Part shown: piece by piece, positions 25,226-35,446 of the stretch | Layout: each line of letters opens with the position of its first letter | Position numbering within the stretch: the first letter of the stretch is position 1 | Origin: Psylliodes chrysocephalus | Taxonomy: Eukaryota > Arthropoda > Insecta > Coleoptera > Chrysomelidae | Reading direction: 5' to 3' | DNA length: 64,000 bases | Assembly (NCBI GenBank): GCA_927349885.1 | Contig: OV651829.1 | Location: 20,053,843-20,117,842, forward strand | Made by a program: the position numbers and the translations under genes | The notes under the pieces: generated by a model | What the model was told of the DNA's origin: nothing | The model's database searches: none | What the model saw: the letters and a program-made list of their open reading frames with translations, nothing else

Positions 25226-25363
25226 TTAGAACTTAGGAATAATTACAAAGAAAAACCAACTAAGAAAAAGAAATTAATTACAAGTTTACTAAAAATGAGC
25301 CTAAATAGAAAAGCTGAGTTTCAAAGAGAGACAATTTTGAAACTAATTGACTTACTGTAAATA
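25226..25363 (+). pseudogene. Rep-like gene copy C, 3' fragment
   Basis: Encodes only the basic C-terminus (RNNYKEKPTKKKKLITSLLK, MSLNRKAEFQRETILKLI) and the shared 3' flank to about 25610, including GAGTGAACTACACGTTTT also found near 12510 and 17930. Just upstream, 24995-25190 is the inverted copy of the 5' flank seen at 7200-7400, so this locus is rearranged. Confidence 0.6.
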
Positions 25364-25619
25364 CTTTAAATATATAATTTTAAAACAAAATATATTTTAT
25401 TTTCAATGTCCAGTGTTGATTTTATCCTATTACAAATAACTTTCCCGCATTTAAATTATTAGCAATATTTGTCCAATCTTTACATAAATGTCCACATAAG
25501 CACTCTACTGTATAGAGTGAACTACACGTTTTCCATTTAAAAAGCATTGGTGTCCAAAATTCTATGTACTTACGTGTTGCAAATGGCTACCACTGCAAAT
25601 GACTACCGTTGAATTATAT

Positions 25620-26480
25620 TCGAATAAAACCAATAATAGCAAAGGTCTACGCTCTTTCGTTCCTTTTAAAAATGATACGTCTCATCTGCCCGTTCGTCTG
25701 TTTGTCTTTGTCTAGCTATATGTGTGTGTCTATGAATAAGAGCAAAGTTAATGCCTTTTTGACAGCACTTATCCAGCTTCTTCAAAGATCTTCTTCCACA
25801 ACAAAGCTTGGGCCTTCTCTTTCATCTTTATTATCAGCTCTTCCGTGCCTGTTGGACGTTGGTTTAAAAGACTTTTTTGACTGTTGACAGGATAGAAAAC
25901 ATTTGACATATATGTTGTTTGAATCTTTCCTATTAATAGAGTCACTGAAGATGTTAAACTATAACGCATGTAATTTCCCCCTCTCAAATCCCCTTCCCCC
26001 CACTCCCCTATTTTTTGTTTGATTCTATTCAATGAAAGTTGGGACTTTTGGCTTATGACTGTTAACACGTTGCGCTATCTCACGGTGACTTTTGGAAGTA
26101 GCGAGCCGCCATCTTGGATTGCTAAACCGTGTCGCAAGCCAAGTCGCACAACTGACGGGTTAGATAACGTCTCCCCACTCCCCCATGTTATTCTACTTCA
26201 GCCTACTCTCCTCCCCCGCCTTAAGCTCTTCATACCTTCAGACATCATGACTTTTCTTATATGGCACTTAGGTTTCCACTCATTCACCTCAGCCTCCAGT
26301 TCTCATATCTCCAGGCGTTAGCCCTAAGCCATCCCTCTTTCTTTCTCTTCTTTTAGGCCATCCTCTAGTTCTTCTTGTCGCCTGGTGTCGCCTATAGCCA
26401 CTGCGCAGGTTTTCACACCCCCACACTGCCCTGTTTCCCACCCCCACACTGCCCCGTTTCCCACCGTTTAAATCATCTAC
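25620..26480. other. No gene recognised
   Basis: Several overlapping frames of about 90-100 codons exist on both strands (25609-26579) because the sequence is less AT-rich. None shows a known domain and they shadow one another, so none is called. Confidence 0.4.
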
Positions 26481-26489
26481 AAAAAGTTC

Positions 26490-26960
26490 ATAGATTAGCG
26501 GAGCACTTAAGAAATACCTTCCAACCAAATGAATGAGAAGAATTACCGAACTGGGCTTCTCTAGAGAGAGATGGCTCAATTATCAGACCAATCTCACCAA
26601 AGGAAATTGCAGAAGATATAAAAACAAATATTAATCCTAAGAAAGATCCTGTCTTTGATTTAATTACTGGAGAGATCTTAAAACAACTTTCGAAGGAAGC
26701 CATAATTAAACTTATACACCTGTTTAATGCCTCATTCAAACTAAGGTATGTCCTTAGGTTGTGGAAAGTAGCTAAAGTTATTATGATCCCTAAACCAGGA
26801 AAACCTTTGAACGAAGTTATGTCTATTTGAAAAAATACAAATAAAAAGACTAAAGAAAAAGAAAGCACCGTTGTCAACCACATTAGCTGGCTCACGAGCT
26901 AGGAGGGTGCACAAATGCCGTTGGGCAATCCACCTTCTACACGTTAGACATACAGAAGCA
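26490..26960 (+). pseudogene. Jockey-type LINE fragment (start of RT)
   Basis: The plus strand reads LAEHLRNTFQPNE, then ISPKEIAEDIKTNINPKKDP and ILKQLSKEAIIKLIHLFNAS, then LWKVAKVIMIPKPGKPLNEV. This is the region before and into RT block 2 of Jockey-type ORF2. It stops at about 26830. From 26870 it continues with the tail of a different LINE (ISWLTS...MPLGNPPSTR), also seen at 47300, so two fragments are fused. Confidence 0.7.
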
Positions 26961-27470
26961 ATTAACGATTCAAATTGTTGGTTGATTGCAGATCATAAGT
27001 ACTTGGAAGATATTTCACTTGATTTATTGTGATCCGTTAAAATGTTTCTTTTGTCTGATCAGGCATCTGAGAAAAAATTCAAGTCACTATTTTGCCATTG
27101 TAATTAGTATTATTAATGGTATATTTAATTTTCTTCTCTAATAAATCACTATTAAATACCATGTTCTTTATTGTTTAATGGTATTAAAATATTTACCTGT
27201 TTAGAGAAATTAAAATTAGTAAGTTCTTCTTCTTTTTCGCCTCATTTCCTTATGCTTGTCCAAGCATCAGATATTTAAATAAAATATTAAATATAGAAAA
27301 ACTTGGTTCATAAATGTAAAATATGTATTAGTTCATAAAAAAAAAAACAATTTAACAAATGATTTTATACAAAAATAATTTCGCAGTTATAATATTATGT
27401 AGTAAACAGTATTTTGTATTTTTTATTTGTTCCATCCTTAAGTGTATTATAAAATACTTTTGGACACCAT

Positions 27471-27634
27471 TTAAATCTTCTCCAGATTCAACCAAACGCC
27501 TCCTTTCACTTGAGGTATAATGCTATTAGTTGAGAACACCAAGGGCTCTTTCGTTTTTTTGTTCAAAGTAACCTTGAAATTTTTCAGAATGCTTACCAAA
27601 CCAACTTTAGATTGCATTATTCCAAATCTCATTC
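27471..27634 (-). CDS. Cytochrome P450 (CYP6-like), terminal coding exon
   Basis: Last coding exon of a minus-strand P450. It encodes the helix after the haem-binding cysteine (reads GMRFGIMQSKVGL) and the C-terminal sheet region ending KGGVWLNLEKI before a TAA stop. The acceptor is GAAG at 27635-27638. The first two bases complete the glycine codon begun at the end of the exon at 28251, so the junction reads CIG-MRFG, close to the family's usual CIGLRFG. The exon is 164 nt (53 codons plus stop). An AATAAA on the minus strand at 27422-27427 is a possible polyadenylation signal 44 nt past the stop. P450s are haem monooxygenases; CYP6 members usually sit on the ER membrane and oxidise xenobiotics or plant toxins, which here is known of the family and not shown. 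It was found by reading the minus strand downstream of the haem exon, and is confident because phase and motif both fit. Confidence 0.9.
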
Positions 27635-27705
27635 CTTCAAAAAAAAAAACTTATGAAAAAGAAAATATCACATTGGGATAGGAAAAAATCATCAGTAAAG
27701 TAAAT

Positions 27706-27870
27706 GTAGAGTGAGATAGAGTGGGGTAAAGTGGAATAAAGTGGGGTCGAGTAGGGTTTGAATTGGGTACAGTGAAGGCATAGTGATGTAGAGTGAGGAG
27801 GTAGAATGGAGATACAATGAGGTAAAGTGGAGTAGAGTGGGGATAGAGGGAAAGGACGTAGAGTAAAGAG
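27706..27870. repeat. Degenerate GTGGGGTAGA-type minisatellite
   Basis: Plus strand is almost free of C and made of variants of GTAGAGTGGGGTAAA with irregular unit length (about 10-15 bp). It lies in the last P450 intron, so the transcript strand is pyrimidine-rich here, about 70 nt upstream of the last acceptor. Open frames across it are artefacts of the repeat. Confidence 0.75.
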
Positions 27871-28250
27871 AGAAAACCCAAAATAGCTGTCTCTCACACA
27901 TATCTGCAATCTCCCCTATTCTCTAATTTTTAAGATGTACGGTGCTTCACGCAATTTTATTTACTGTGAGATGGATATGATCAAGCGTAGAATGTTCATT
28001 ACGAAATCCGAATTAAGAGGACGAGACAAGTTGTTATTTTTGTCAATTATCTTAAAAGCAATTTTTAAAGAAAAAGAACAATTTTCAAGAATATTGACCA
28101 GGCAATTTTAATTTAAAATCCAAATAAGATAGATGCATACTGCGTGGCCGATTTTACAGTATTTTAAATATCAGTACTATTTATTTTGGCTATAAACATA
28201 ATTTTAAAAAATAACAACTATATGTAAATAAGTGTAACTTTTTTACAAAC

Positions 28251-28502
28251 CTATACAAATTCTGGGTCCTTCACCGAACGGAATAAAAGCGTAAGAGTTT
28301 CTGTTCTGTTTATTTTCATCCGTAAATCGTTCTGGATCAAATACTTCTGGGTTTTCGTAATAGTCTTGATCATAATGGATACCTCTAATTGGAATAAATA
28401 CACGCACACTCTTCTCAATTTTTACATTTGTTCCTGGAACCACATAATCTTCTACACATTTTCGAGTAATAAATGGTAATGCTGGATATTTTCTAAGAGT
28501 TT
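28251..28502 (-). CDS. Cytochrome P450 (CYP6-like), haem-binding exon
   Basis: This exon carries the most diagnostic P450 motifs: ETLRKYP (the ExxR of helix K), DPERF, and the haem loop FGEGPRICIG with the cysteine thiolate ligand. The acceptor is TTTCAG at 28503-28508 and the donor GTTTGT at 28245-28250. It is 252 nt, begins with two bases completing a codon and ends with one, so both junctions are phase 1. The preceding exon is 28.3 kb away at 56775; joining them restores VID-ETLRKYP, the canonical CYP6 wording. All invariant residues are present and there is no stop, so it looks functional. The 616-bp intron after it contains a GT-rich minisatellite. Confidence 0.93.
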
Positions 28503-29157
28503 CTGAAACAAAAAAAAAATATGAGAAGTTATTTTATCTTTTTTTTAATCATTATGGCTTTTGTAGTACCTGTTGAATTGGCTAGTATAGTTTTTTTTAA
28601 TTAATAATATATTTTTTGAAGGTTGGGTCACTTAGTTACATGTATTAGGATCCGTTTAAAATACTGTTGGATAAAAAGAATAAAAAATTTAGTTCAATTT
28701 CGAATGAAAAGTTTCGCAAGCATTTGTTATTCGCTGTATTACGTCTGTCAATTCAGCATACATTTCTGAAGGAAACCTTGCATCTTCGCCAATATAAAAA
28801 TCTACCAAGTAATCAGCTTGGTTCAGCATATCTTCCATCAAATCAAATAAGAAGCAATCTCCTCAAGAAAGGTAATCCAAAAATATATTGTAACCATTTC
28901 CCTATTACACTACTTTTATCTTTATATTCCTTTGATAAATCAATGATTTGCAGTTTTCTGAACCAGGCTTATCTCAATTGAACTCGACATCCAATTATTT
29001 TTGATTCACTCCACGTTGCAATCGTCTGAGACGTTCAATAATGCCGAATTTCTACCGATTAAAAAAATGTTCGATCTTTTTTACAGGAATGTCTCCTCAG
29101 AATAACCAGTCGGCATAACTTCGAAGAGATGTGATGTAAGGATAGTCGCAGGACTTC

Positions 29158-29440
29158 TCAATAAGTTGTAGGATATATTCCTTCTTCTAAAATATCTCTA
29201 ATTTTTTCCCAAATTTTTGTTTTTATCATTTTACCTATCTGTTGCCATTGCTCTATGTTACTGGTCATGACGTTTAAAATGTTTTCTTTAGATAACCCAA
29301 TTCCAATATATTCATCTAGGTCTAGCCTGATCTCTCTCCATTCTCCGCATTGAAACAAGTTATCCACGTTCGGACAATACATGCATTCTTGTTGCTCAGT
29401 CACACCTAATCTATTCAGGTATTCCATAAACCAGCCGTGA
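29158..29440 (-). pseudogene. R1-type LINE, C-terminal ORF2 tail
   Basis: Reads YLNRLGVTEQQECMYCPNVD, then LFQCGEWREIRLDLDEYIGI and LNVMTSNIEQWQQIGKMI. This is the post-RT cysteine-rich tail of R1/Jockey-group ORF2; a short deletion removes the His of the usual C-x2-C...H...C. No RT core remains. Confidence 0.7.
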
Positions 29441-29449
29441 TCAGTTAGA

Positions 29450-30670
29450 CATTGAGTAATATAAAATGTAACGTTTCCTAGTTTCAGTTAATTCCAATTT
29501 GCAATATTTAGTTTGAGTGTACGTTTATTTTCCTTTTTCACATGTTTCCAATTTTCTCTGTCACTTTTCAAAAGTTTTTATTTCAGTTTCTTTCTTTTCA
29601 GCTATGCTCTCACCTTTGTAACGGGTTAAAATGGTAAAACCTCTATTTTAATAATTTATTTTAATAATTTAAATATAAATTGGACTAAAAATGGCGTTTC
29701 TTATCTGTTTCGATATTTGAGGATATCTATTTCGATATTGTTATTATATTCTTCTATTATTAATAGGTGTCGATAGTTGTTTCGTTTCAGTAGAAAATAA
29801 ACAGTATCTACCTCCAATGTTTTTGCCAATTTAAAAACAAAAGTTCTGTACTGTTCGAAAGTCGAAATAAATTAATTTGGTATTAGCAAGATACTTACTG
29901 TTGACAGTGAACACTGTGATATATTTTTTTCGTGATTTATTTGTAAATCTTACAACCTTGGTGGATAAAACTCATAAGTGTTCCTGTAATCAATCTTGTA
30001 TGCATTTTGACACGTTAGGTGTATTATTGTGGTGTTTTAAGATTGAAATCTTCTGTGGAAGGATTAAATTGTCAACGTCCTCAATTAGAAGTAAAGTACA
30101 TGCTTAATTTATTTTGTTAATTAAATTTATTATTACGGGGTATTTTTTTTATACTATTGGGTCCAAGTATACGGTACGAGTATACGATCTAAGTACTTAT
30201 ACAATCCAAGTAACGATCCAATCAGGCATAGGGTCCCGTTAAAAAATCCAGGAATTGGCAGTTTCACGTCATCTTCACCGGTTCACCAGATTACGTCACT
30301 TTTCGGCCAGTTACACTATTTTAATTGGAGTTCATCATCGTCGTTATATTCTCACTAGACCTCTGGAATTTCTGCTTTTCTAGTATACAGCTTGTCCTAT
30401 TGTATGACCATGTCCAGACGAATACGAACAGGAAAATACAGATAAGAAATATTTTAATAGTATATCGTTTATTTTAAAAACACATTTATTTAGCGCAACG
30501 TTTTGGTTTTGAATTTACATGAATATTTATTTACGACTTATAAAACTTTATTTAAAACTTTATTATTTTTACTTTTATCTAAAATTTGGCTATTTTACAT
30601 CTATGAACTCAACGTGTACACGCTGGGGGGTTTAAAACCACATTTTTGGACATAAAATAACAATCAGATA
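29450..30670. other. Gene-free stretch
   Basis: AT-rich, no coding region recognised. The frame at 29877-30107 has no known domain. Confidence 0.4.
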
Positions 30671-30675
30671 CTAAA

Positions 30676-30874
30676 TGTTAGGAGAGGGTTGTAACACTAA
30701 ACTCGACTATTTAACTTCACTATTTATTATATTCGACTAAACTGTATAATGATTCGCACAATGATGCCCTATATCTCAATAAAACGCTTATATAATTTCT
30801 GATGATTTCGACTTATCGCCTAATGAGTCATAGTACTAGATATTCCAGCGGCGTCTCTTACGGGGTTGCTAACA
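30676..30874 (-). repeat. 3' LTR of the Gypsy element
   Basis: 199 bp, identical to the other LTR except one G/A difference near position 30761. It is preceded, in element orientation, by AGGATGGCCG, a weak candidate for the polypurine tract. Confidence 0.93.
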
Positions 30875-31006
30875 CGGCCATCCTACGGTTTGTTCGTCCT
30901 CGAACATATGTACTATCTAAAACAAATAAAATGGGTGATGTTTAAGGGTTTCTAATATACGAACATAGTAGTCCAAGCAATGATACTTGAAATCTGTTAT
31001 TCACTG

Positions 31007-31285
31007 AGGCCTTAATACCTGCAGCACTAATTGAAATAACTTTGAAACCACTGTAGGCCTTTATACCTGCAGTTTCTAACTTGAAATCACCGTAGGCCTT
31101 TATACCTGCAGTTTCTAACTTGAAATCACTGTAGGCCTTTATACCTGCAGTTTCTAACTTGAAATCACTGTAGGCTTTTATACCTGCAGTTTCTAAATTG
31201 CTATGGCTATAGGCCTTTATACCTACAGCCCCTTTTTGTGTATCTTAACTTTTACTACATTTTAAGTTGCTAGAGGCCTTTATAC
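31007..31285. repeat. 39-bp tandem repeats inside the Gypsy element
   Basis: Units begin AGGCCTTTATACCTGCAG. Four consecutive 39-bp units run 31055-31093, 31094-31132, 31133-31171 and 31172-31210. A longer diverged unit precedes (31007-31054) and degraded units follow to about 31285. It lies between the integrase stop and the 3' LTR. Confidence 0.9.
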
Positions 31286-31318
31286 CAAAAGCATAATAAT
31301 TGTATATTTACCTTGTTC

Positions 31319-32275
31319 TTATTTTCGAAGGTTAAATATCTTAATGTCTTCTACACAATATACTCCTTCATAAGCTATATTATTTTTTGATCTCTTCGCA
31401 TGGATATCTTCTTTAACTTTATATCGGTCATTAGGCAGAACCTCTATAATTTTAAATGGCCCTTTGTACTTCTCTAACAATTTCTTGCTTTGACTATTGT
31501 TAGAAGGAACACTTGAAATTCTTACTAGAACCAAATCTCCTACCACGAATGTTTCTGCTGGTTTTCTTTTCTTATTAAATATGTTTCTCTGGATTTTTTC
31601 ATTTGCTTCTAAATTTCTTTTTGCTTTTTCTCTTAACTTGATCACATCTGGGTTGTCACTTTCTTCGTCTACGTATCGGTCAGCCTGACTTCTGAGATTT
31701 ATACCCAACATTATCTCGGCGGGAGTAGTCTCTGTTGTTTTATGCTTCGTACTGTTAATCCCTTGTTGGATTGCTTCTAAATTTGAGTCCCAATTATCGC
31801 TGGAAGTGTCAGCTCCCATTGTGGCTAATGCATCTAATAGTAATCTGTTAACTCGTTCTACTTGTCCGTTACCTCTGGGCATACCAACTGCTGTTATGTG
31901 AAGCCGAATGCCTCTATTTTCACAAAATTTATTGAATTCATTTGATGTAAAAGCTGTTCCAGCGTCGGCTACTATTCTTTTCGGATTGCCAAAAATAGAA
32001 AATATTTCTGACAATTGTTTTATTACATTAACAGCTTTAGTATCCGGAACTGCTCTGGGAAACACAAATTTTGTAAATGCATCAACAACTACTAATAGGT
32101 GGCTATTTCTCTTACTGCTTTCCACGAAGGGTCCAAGGTGGTCAATATGTAAGGTATGAAACGGTTTGGCATACTTTGGAATAGGATGAAGATAACCTGG
32201 TTTCTTTCCTCCTGCCGATTTGTGATATAAACAGTTAAGACATGATTTGATATACTTTCGAACAAAATGTTTCAT
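31319..32275 (-). CDS. Gypsy integrase (frame-shifted continuation of Pol)
   Basis: Carries the CC half of the zinc finger (CLNCLYHK) and the catalytic triad D-D-E: LHIDHLGPF, VADAGTAFTS and GNGQVERVNR. A C-terminal domain with GDLVLVRISS and YKGPFKIIEVLPNDRYKVK follows, and no chromodomain is seen. It is not an independent gene. Removing one base from the run of seven T at 32314-32320 (plus strand) joins it to the Gag-Pol frame as EKTVERIKQRYWFPKMKHF. So the ATG at 32275 is internal. A single-base insertion is the simplest explanation. Confidence 0.92.
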   Translation of the reverse strand: MKHFVRKYIKSCLNCLYHKSAGGKKPGYLHPIPKYAKPFHTLHIDHLGPFVESSKRNSHLLVVVDAFTKFVFPRAVPDTKAVNVIKQLSEIFSIFGNPKRIVADAGTAFTSNEFNKFCENRGIRLHITAVGMPRGNGQVERVNRLLLDALATMGADTSSDNWDSNLEAIQQGINSTKHKTTETTPAEIMLGINLRSQADRYVDEESDNPDVIKLREKAKRNLEANEKIQRNIFNKKRKPAETFVVGDLVLVRISSVPSNNSQSKKLLEKYKGPFKIIEVLPNDRYKVKEDIHAKRSKNNIAYEGVYCVEDIKIFNLRK

Positions 32276-32297
32276 TTTAGGGAACCAATATCTTTGT

Positions 32298-35200
32298 TTA
32301 ATCCGTTCTACTGTTTTTTTCTAACGCAAAATGACCAACATCATCATGATTCAGCTTTACCACCTGCCATCTACATTTCTTTGGGACCATCCAACGTCGA
32401 CCTCTTTCTGTTAATCTGAAAACTCTATTTCCACGTAAATCAAATTCTTTAAAGATTTTTTTGTTGTTTTGCATGTCACCAGATAATAATATTTCTTTTA
32501 TTTCTTTAATATTATTATCCTGTTCTTGGGCTTCTTTCAACCAGTCTTCTTCATTTATTAGTTTTATACTTAGTTCACATTCCTCCTGTGTTATTTCTGG
32601 ATTACGACTCAAGGCATCAACGTGCTGCATCATCTTTCCTTGTTTGTGTTGTATATTAAAATTATATTCTTGTAGTGACAGTAGCCATCTTGCGATTCTG
32701 GGAATAATTGTTTGCTTTGACATGGCATTTTTAACGGCATTGCAATCAGTGAAAATAGTAAACGGAATCCCCAAAAGATAGTGTCGAAATCGTTCTAAAG
32801 TTCTTACAATGGCAAGTAGTTCTAATTCAAATGAGTGAAACTTTCTTTCGTCAGGAGAAGTTTTCTTGCTGTAATAAGCTACTGGTTTTTCTTCTGCTCC
32901 ATTGAGTTGAATAATTATGCCTCCAATTCCTTCTTGGCTAGCGTCTGTGTATACACGTGTTTCTAAATTTGGACTGAATATGGCTAGAATGGGAACTGAG
33001 CAAATCATTTCCTTCAGATGGTTTACCAGTTCTGTATGATTCTGAGTCCAATTCCATTTCGAATCCTTTTTCAATAAATCTGTTAATATACTAGTTTTAG
33101 AAGCGTAATTTTTAATAAATTTTCTGAAATAACCAGTAAGCCCTAGAAACTGTCTTACCTGGTGAATAGTCTTTGGCATAGGGAAATTTTTAACAGCAAA
33201 TGTTTTTTCTTCACTAATAGAAACATTATTATTGCTAATTACATATCCTAGGTACGTTATTTTAGTTTGAAAAAATTGAGATTTTGATAATTTAACAGTT
33301 AGACCATGTTCTTCAATGATCTGGAAAACTTTTTGCAATTTTTCTATACCCTCACTTATTGTGTTAGATGGAATAATAATATCGTCCAGGTAAGGAGTGA
33401 TACCGACATTTCGAAGAGGTTCAAAAATTTCAGACATCATTCTCTGAAACTCCGCAGGGGCATTACATAACCCAAAGGGTACTCTTAAGTATTCGTAATG
33501 TCCCTCTGGAGTTACAAATGCTGTTTTGTGTGTGTAATCGGGGTGCAATGGTATTTGATGGTAACCCGACGCTAAATCCATTGTCGAAAAATATGTATAG
33601 CCTCCAAGTGAATCAATAAGGTCTTCTATAACTGGTAGTGGAAATTTAATTTTTTCTGTTATTTTATTTAAAGCCCTATAATCAATAACTAGCCTTTTAT
33701 CCCCTCCTTTTTTATTTACTAATAAAGCTGGACTAGCATATTCTGAGCTACTTTTTTTTATTATATTGGCGGAAAGTAACTCACCAACTTGTTTTTTCAT
33801 GATATCCTTATCTGACTGTGATAACCTATAAGGTCTAAATGTAACTGGTTTGGATGTAGTAGTCTCTATTTTCATTATTACCGAATGTGCTTTGCCCAAT
33901 TTTTCCATAGAGGAATATAAACAATTGTGAAATGTTTCAATAATATTATATAATTTCATTTTATCTATTTTATTTAAGTCCCCGTGATTAACTTCAAGTT
34001 GAAAAAGTTGTAAATTATCTGAATATTTAAAAGTTAATTCATTACCAATACGATAATAAGAAATTTTTGGATTTTCCGTAAAATTACGTCCTACTAAAAT
34101 TTCAGTATTTTTTAAAGTATTAACTGTAACATATAATAAAATATTTAATTTACACCCTTCCATAGTTACTTCAGTTTCGACATATTCATTCACTTCGGTT
34201 ACGTCACCATTGAACCCCGTAAGACGCACTTTTTCCTGTAAGTTTTTAACTTGTATTTTAAGTCGAATTGCTAAATTTTTCTCAATCAATGAACAATCAC
34301 TTCCTAAGTCTATAAACGCTTGCATAACTTGATTATTAATAAGAACCGGTTTGAAAAATTTTTTTGCCTCTTTGTTAGTTATCATGTTAACGTTTTCAGT
34401 TTTTGTTAAATTTATTTGTTTTTCATTATTTTTTTCTTTTTTTACAGCAGATTTACAAGCTCTGCCAATATGACCTTTTATTTTACAATTGTTACAAATT
34501 TTGTGTCGGTGAGGACAATTATCACTAATATGTTGTCCCGTTATACCACATCTATGACAAATAATAATTTTATGATTCACCGTTGAAAAATTCCTTTGTC
34601 TTTCGTAATTTACTTTTTTTTTAAATTTGTCAAAAATATCCCTACGGCCAAAATCTTTACTGGTACTAGCAACAGGTTTACTATAATAATTGTTATTCGA
34701 AACTTCAGTATATTTTTGTGGTTTTTCTGAAATCTTACAATAAACTTTGTTTCGCAAATAAGACCCTAAGATGTTTAAATCATTGATATTTGCAGCTTCT
34801 GCTGCTGAAGTAATATTTTTATCATTTATGGCACCCAAAACTAATGAAATTTTATCTTCGATTGAAAAATTTAGTTTTAAATTATCAATTTTTGCTAAGT
34901 GTGTAAAGAAAAATTCATATAAAGAACATCCATCTGAAGGCTTATGATTTGCTAATTCAATTAAAAGTGTGTACATATCTCTTCTAGAATGAAATGTCTC
35001 CATCAATTTGTTTTTCCAATCGGACCAACTATAACTAGGCCATTGCTTGTCGTTGGCGATTAAATTTTCATACCAAATTTTTGCTGTACCCTGTAACTTA
35101 TTCACAACTTGATGGATAGTCTGGTGTTCGGCCCAATTAAATAATTTTACATTATGCTCTATAATTTCAATCCAACAGCCGATATTATCTGATAACGGGT

Positions 35201-35420
35201 TAAATTCGGGTACTGCATTAGATATAACATGTTTTTCCGATAATAAGGATAATGAGACTTGACTTACCCCCGCCTTGTTTTTAGGTACTTTTAAATTCTT
35301 TTTTTGTTTACTTTTCTTGCGTCTCTTATTTAATCTAGAAGCACTTGAACTGGACGAAGAACTAGTAGAACTCGAGGAACTAGAACTGCTCGAAGAAGAA
35401 TACGTTCTTTTTCTACCCAT
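32298..35420 (-). CDS. Gypsy Gag-Pol (gag, protease, reverse transcriptase, RNase H)
   Basis: The frame is open from 35468, but that lies in the LTR. The first Met downstream of the LTR is at 35418-35420 (MGRKRTY). The protein begins with a serine run and a basic patch, then a capsid-like gag region. Counting from 35468, two CCHC zinc knuckles follow near residues 303-337 (CHRCGITGQH, CNNCKIKGHIGRAC). The protease site is near 381 (IDLGSDCSLI, with Leu where DTG/DSG is usual). RT follows with YLDDI near 691, then RNase H with VYTDAS near 838 and ELLAI. The integrase zinc-finger start (H...H of HHCC: LNHDDVGHF) is reached before a frameshift into a stop. Gag and pol are in one frame. It is needed for particle assembly and copying of the element's RNA. 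Almost intact. Confidence 0.93.
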   Translation of the reverse strand: MGRKRTYSSSSSSSSSSSTSSSSSSSASRLNKRRKKSKQKKNLKVPKNKAGVSQVSLSLLSEKHVISNAVPEFNPLSDNIGCWIEIIEHNVKLFNWAEHQTIHQVVNKLQGTAKIWYENLIANDKQWPSYSWSDWKNKLMETFHSRRDMYTLLIELANHKPSDGCSLYEFFFTHLAKIDNLKLNFSIEDKISLVLGAINDKNITSAAEAANINDLNILGSYLRNKVYCKISEKPQKYTEVSNNNYYSKPVASTSKDFGRRDIFDKFKKKVNYERQRNFSTVNHKIIICHRCGITGQHISDNCPHRHKICNNCKIKGHIGRACKSAVKKEKNNEKQINLTKTENVNMITNKEAKKFFKPVLINNQVMQAFIDLGSDCSLIEKNLAIRLKIQVKNLQEKVRLTGFNGDVTEVNEYVETEVTMEGCKLNILLYVTVNTLKNTEILVGRNFTENPKISYYRIGNELTFKYSDNLQLFQLEVNHGDLNKIDKMKLYNIIETFHNCLYSSMEKLGKAHSVIMKIETTTSKPVTFRPYRLSQSDKDIMKKQVGELLSANIIKKSSSEYASPALLVNKKGGDKRLVIDYRALNKITEKIKFPLPVIEDLIDSLGGYTYFSTMDLASGYHQIPLHPDYTHKTAFVTPEGHYEYLRVPFGLCNAPAEFQRMMSEIFEPLRNVGITPYLDDIIIPSNTISEGIEKLQKVFQIIEEHGLTVKLSKSQFFQTKITYLGYVISNNNVSISEEKTFAVKNFPMPKTIHQVRQFLGLTGYFRKFIKNYASKTSILTDLLKKDSKWNWTQNHTELVNHLKEMICSVPILAIFSPNLETRVYTDASQEGIGGIIIQLNGAEEKPVAYYSKKTSPDERKFHSFELELLAIVRTLERFRHYLLGIPFTIFTDCNAVKNAMSKQTIIPRIARWLLSLQEYNFNIQHKQGKMMQHVDALSRNPEITQEECELSIKLINEEDWLKEAQEQDNNIKEIKEILLSGDMQNNKKIFKEFDLRGNRVFRLTERGRRWMVPKKCRWQVVKLNHDDVGHFALEKNSRTD

Positions 35421-35446
35421 TTCAGGGCGAGTCGAACCACTTCTGA

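Noticed and set aside
25609..26579. Cluster of 90-100-codon frames on both strands
   Set aside because: Mutually overlapping, no domain, no splice support; best explained by lower AT content.
27637..27909. Three overlapping minus-strand frames of 69-90 codons
   Set aside because: Produced by the simple repeat in the P450 intron; repetitive Leu/Pro/Ser composition.
31497..32159. Plus-strand frames over the integrase and RT
   Set aside because: Antisense shadows of the Gypsy ORFs; no independent domain.
32314..32320. A-AAA-AAC slippery-looking heptamer at the pol/integrase break
   Set aside because: The heptamer fits -1 frameshifting, but the integrase frame lies at +1 (or -2); a -1 shift hits a TAG at once. 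A single-base insertion is simpler.
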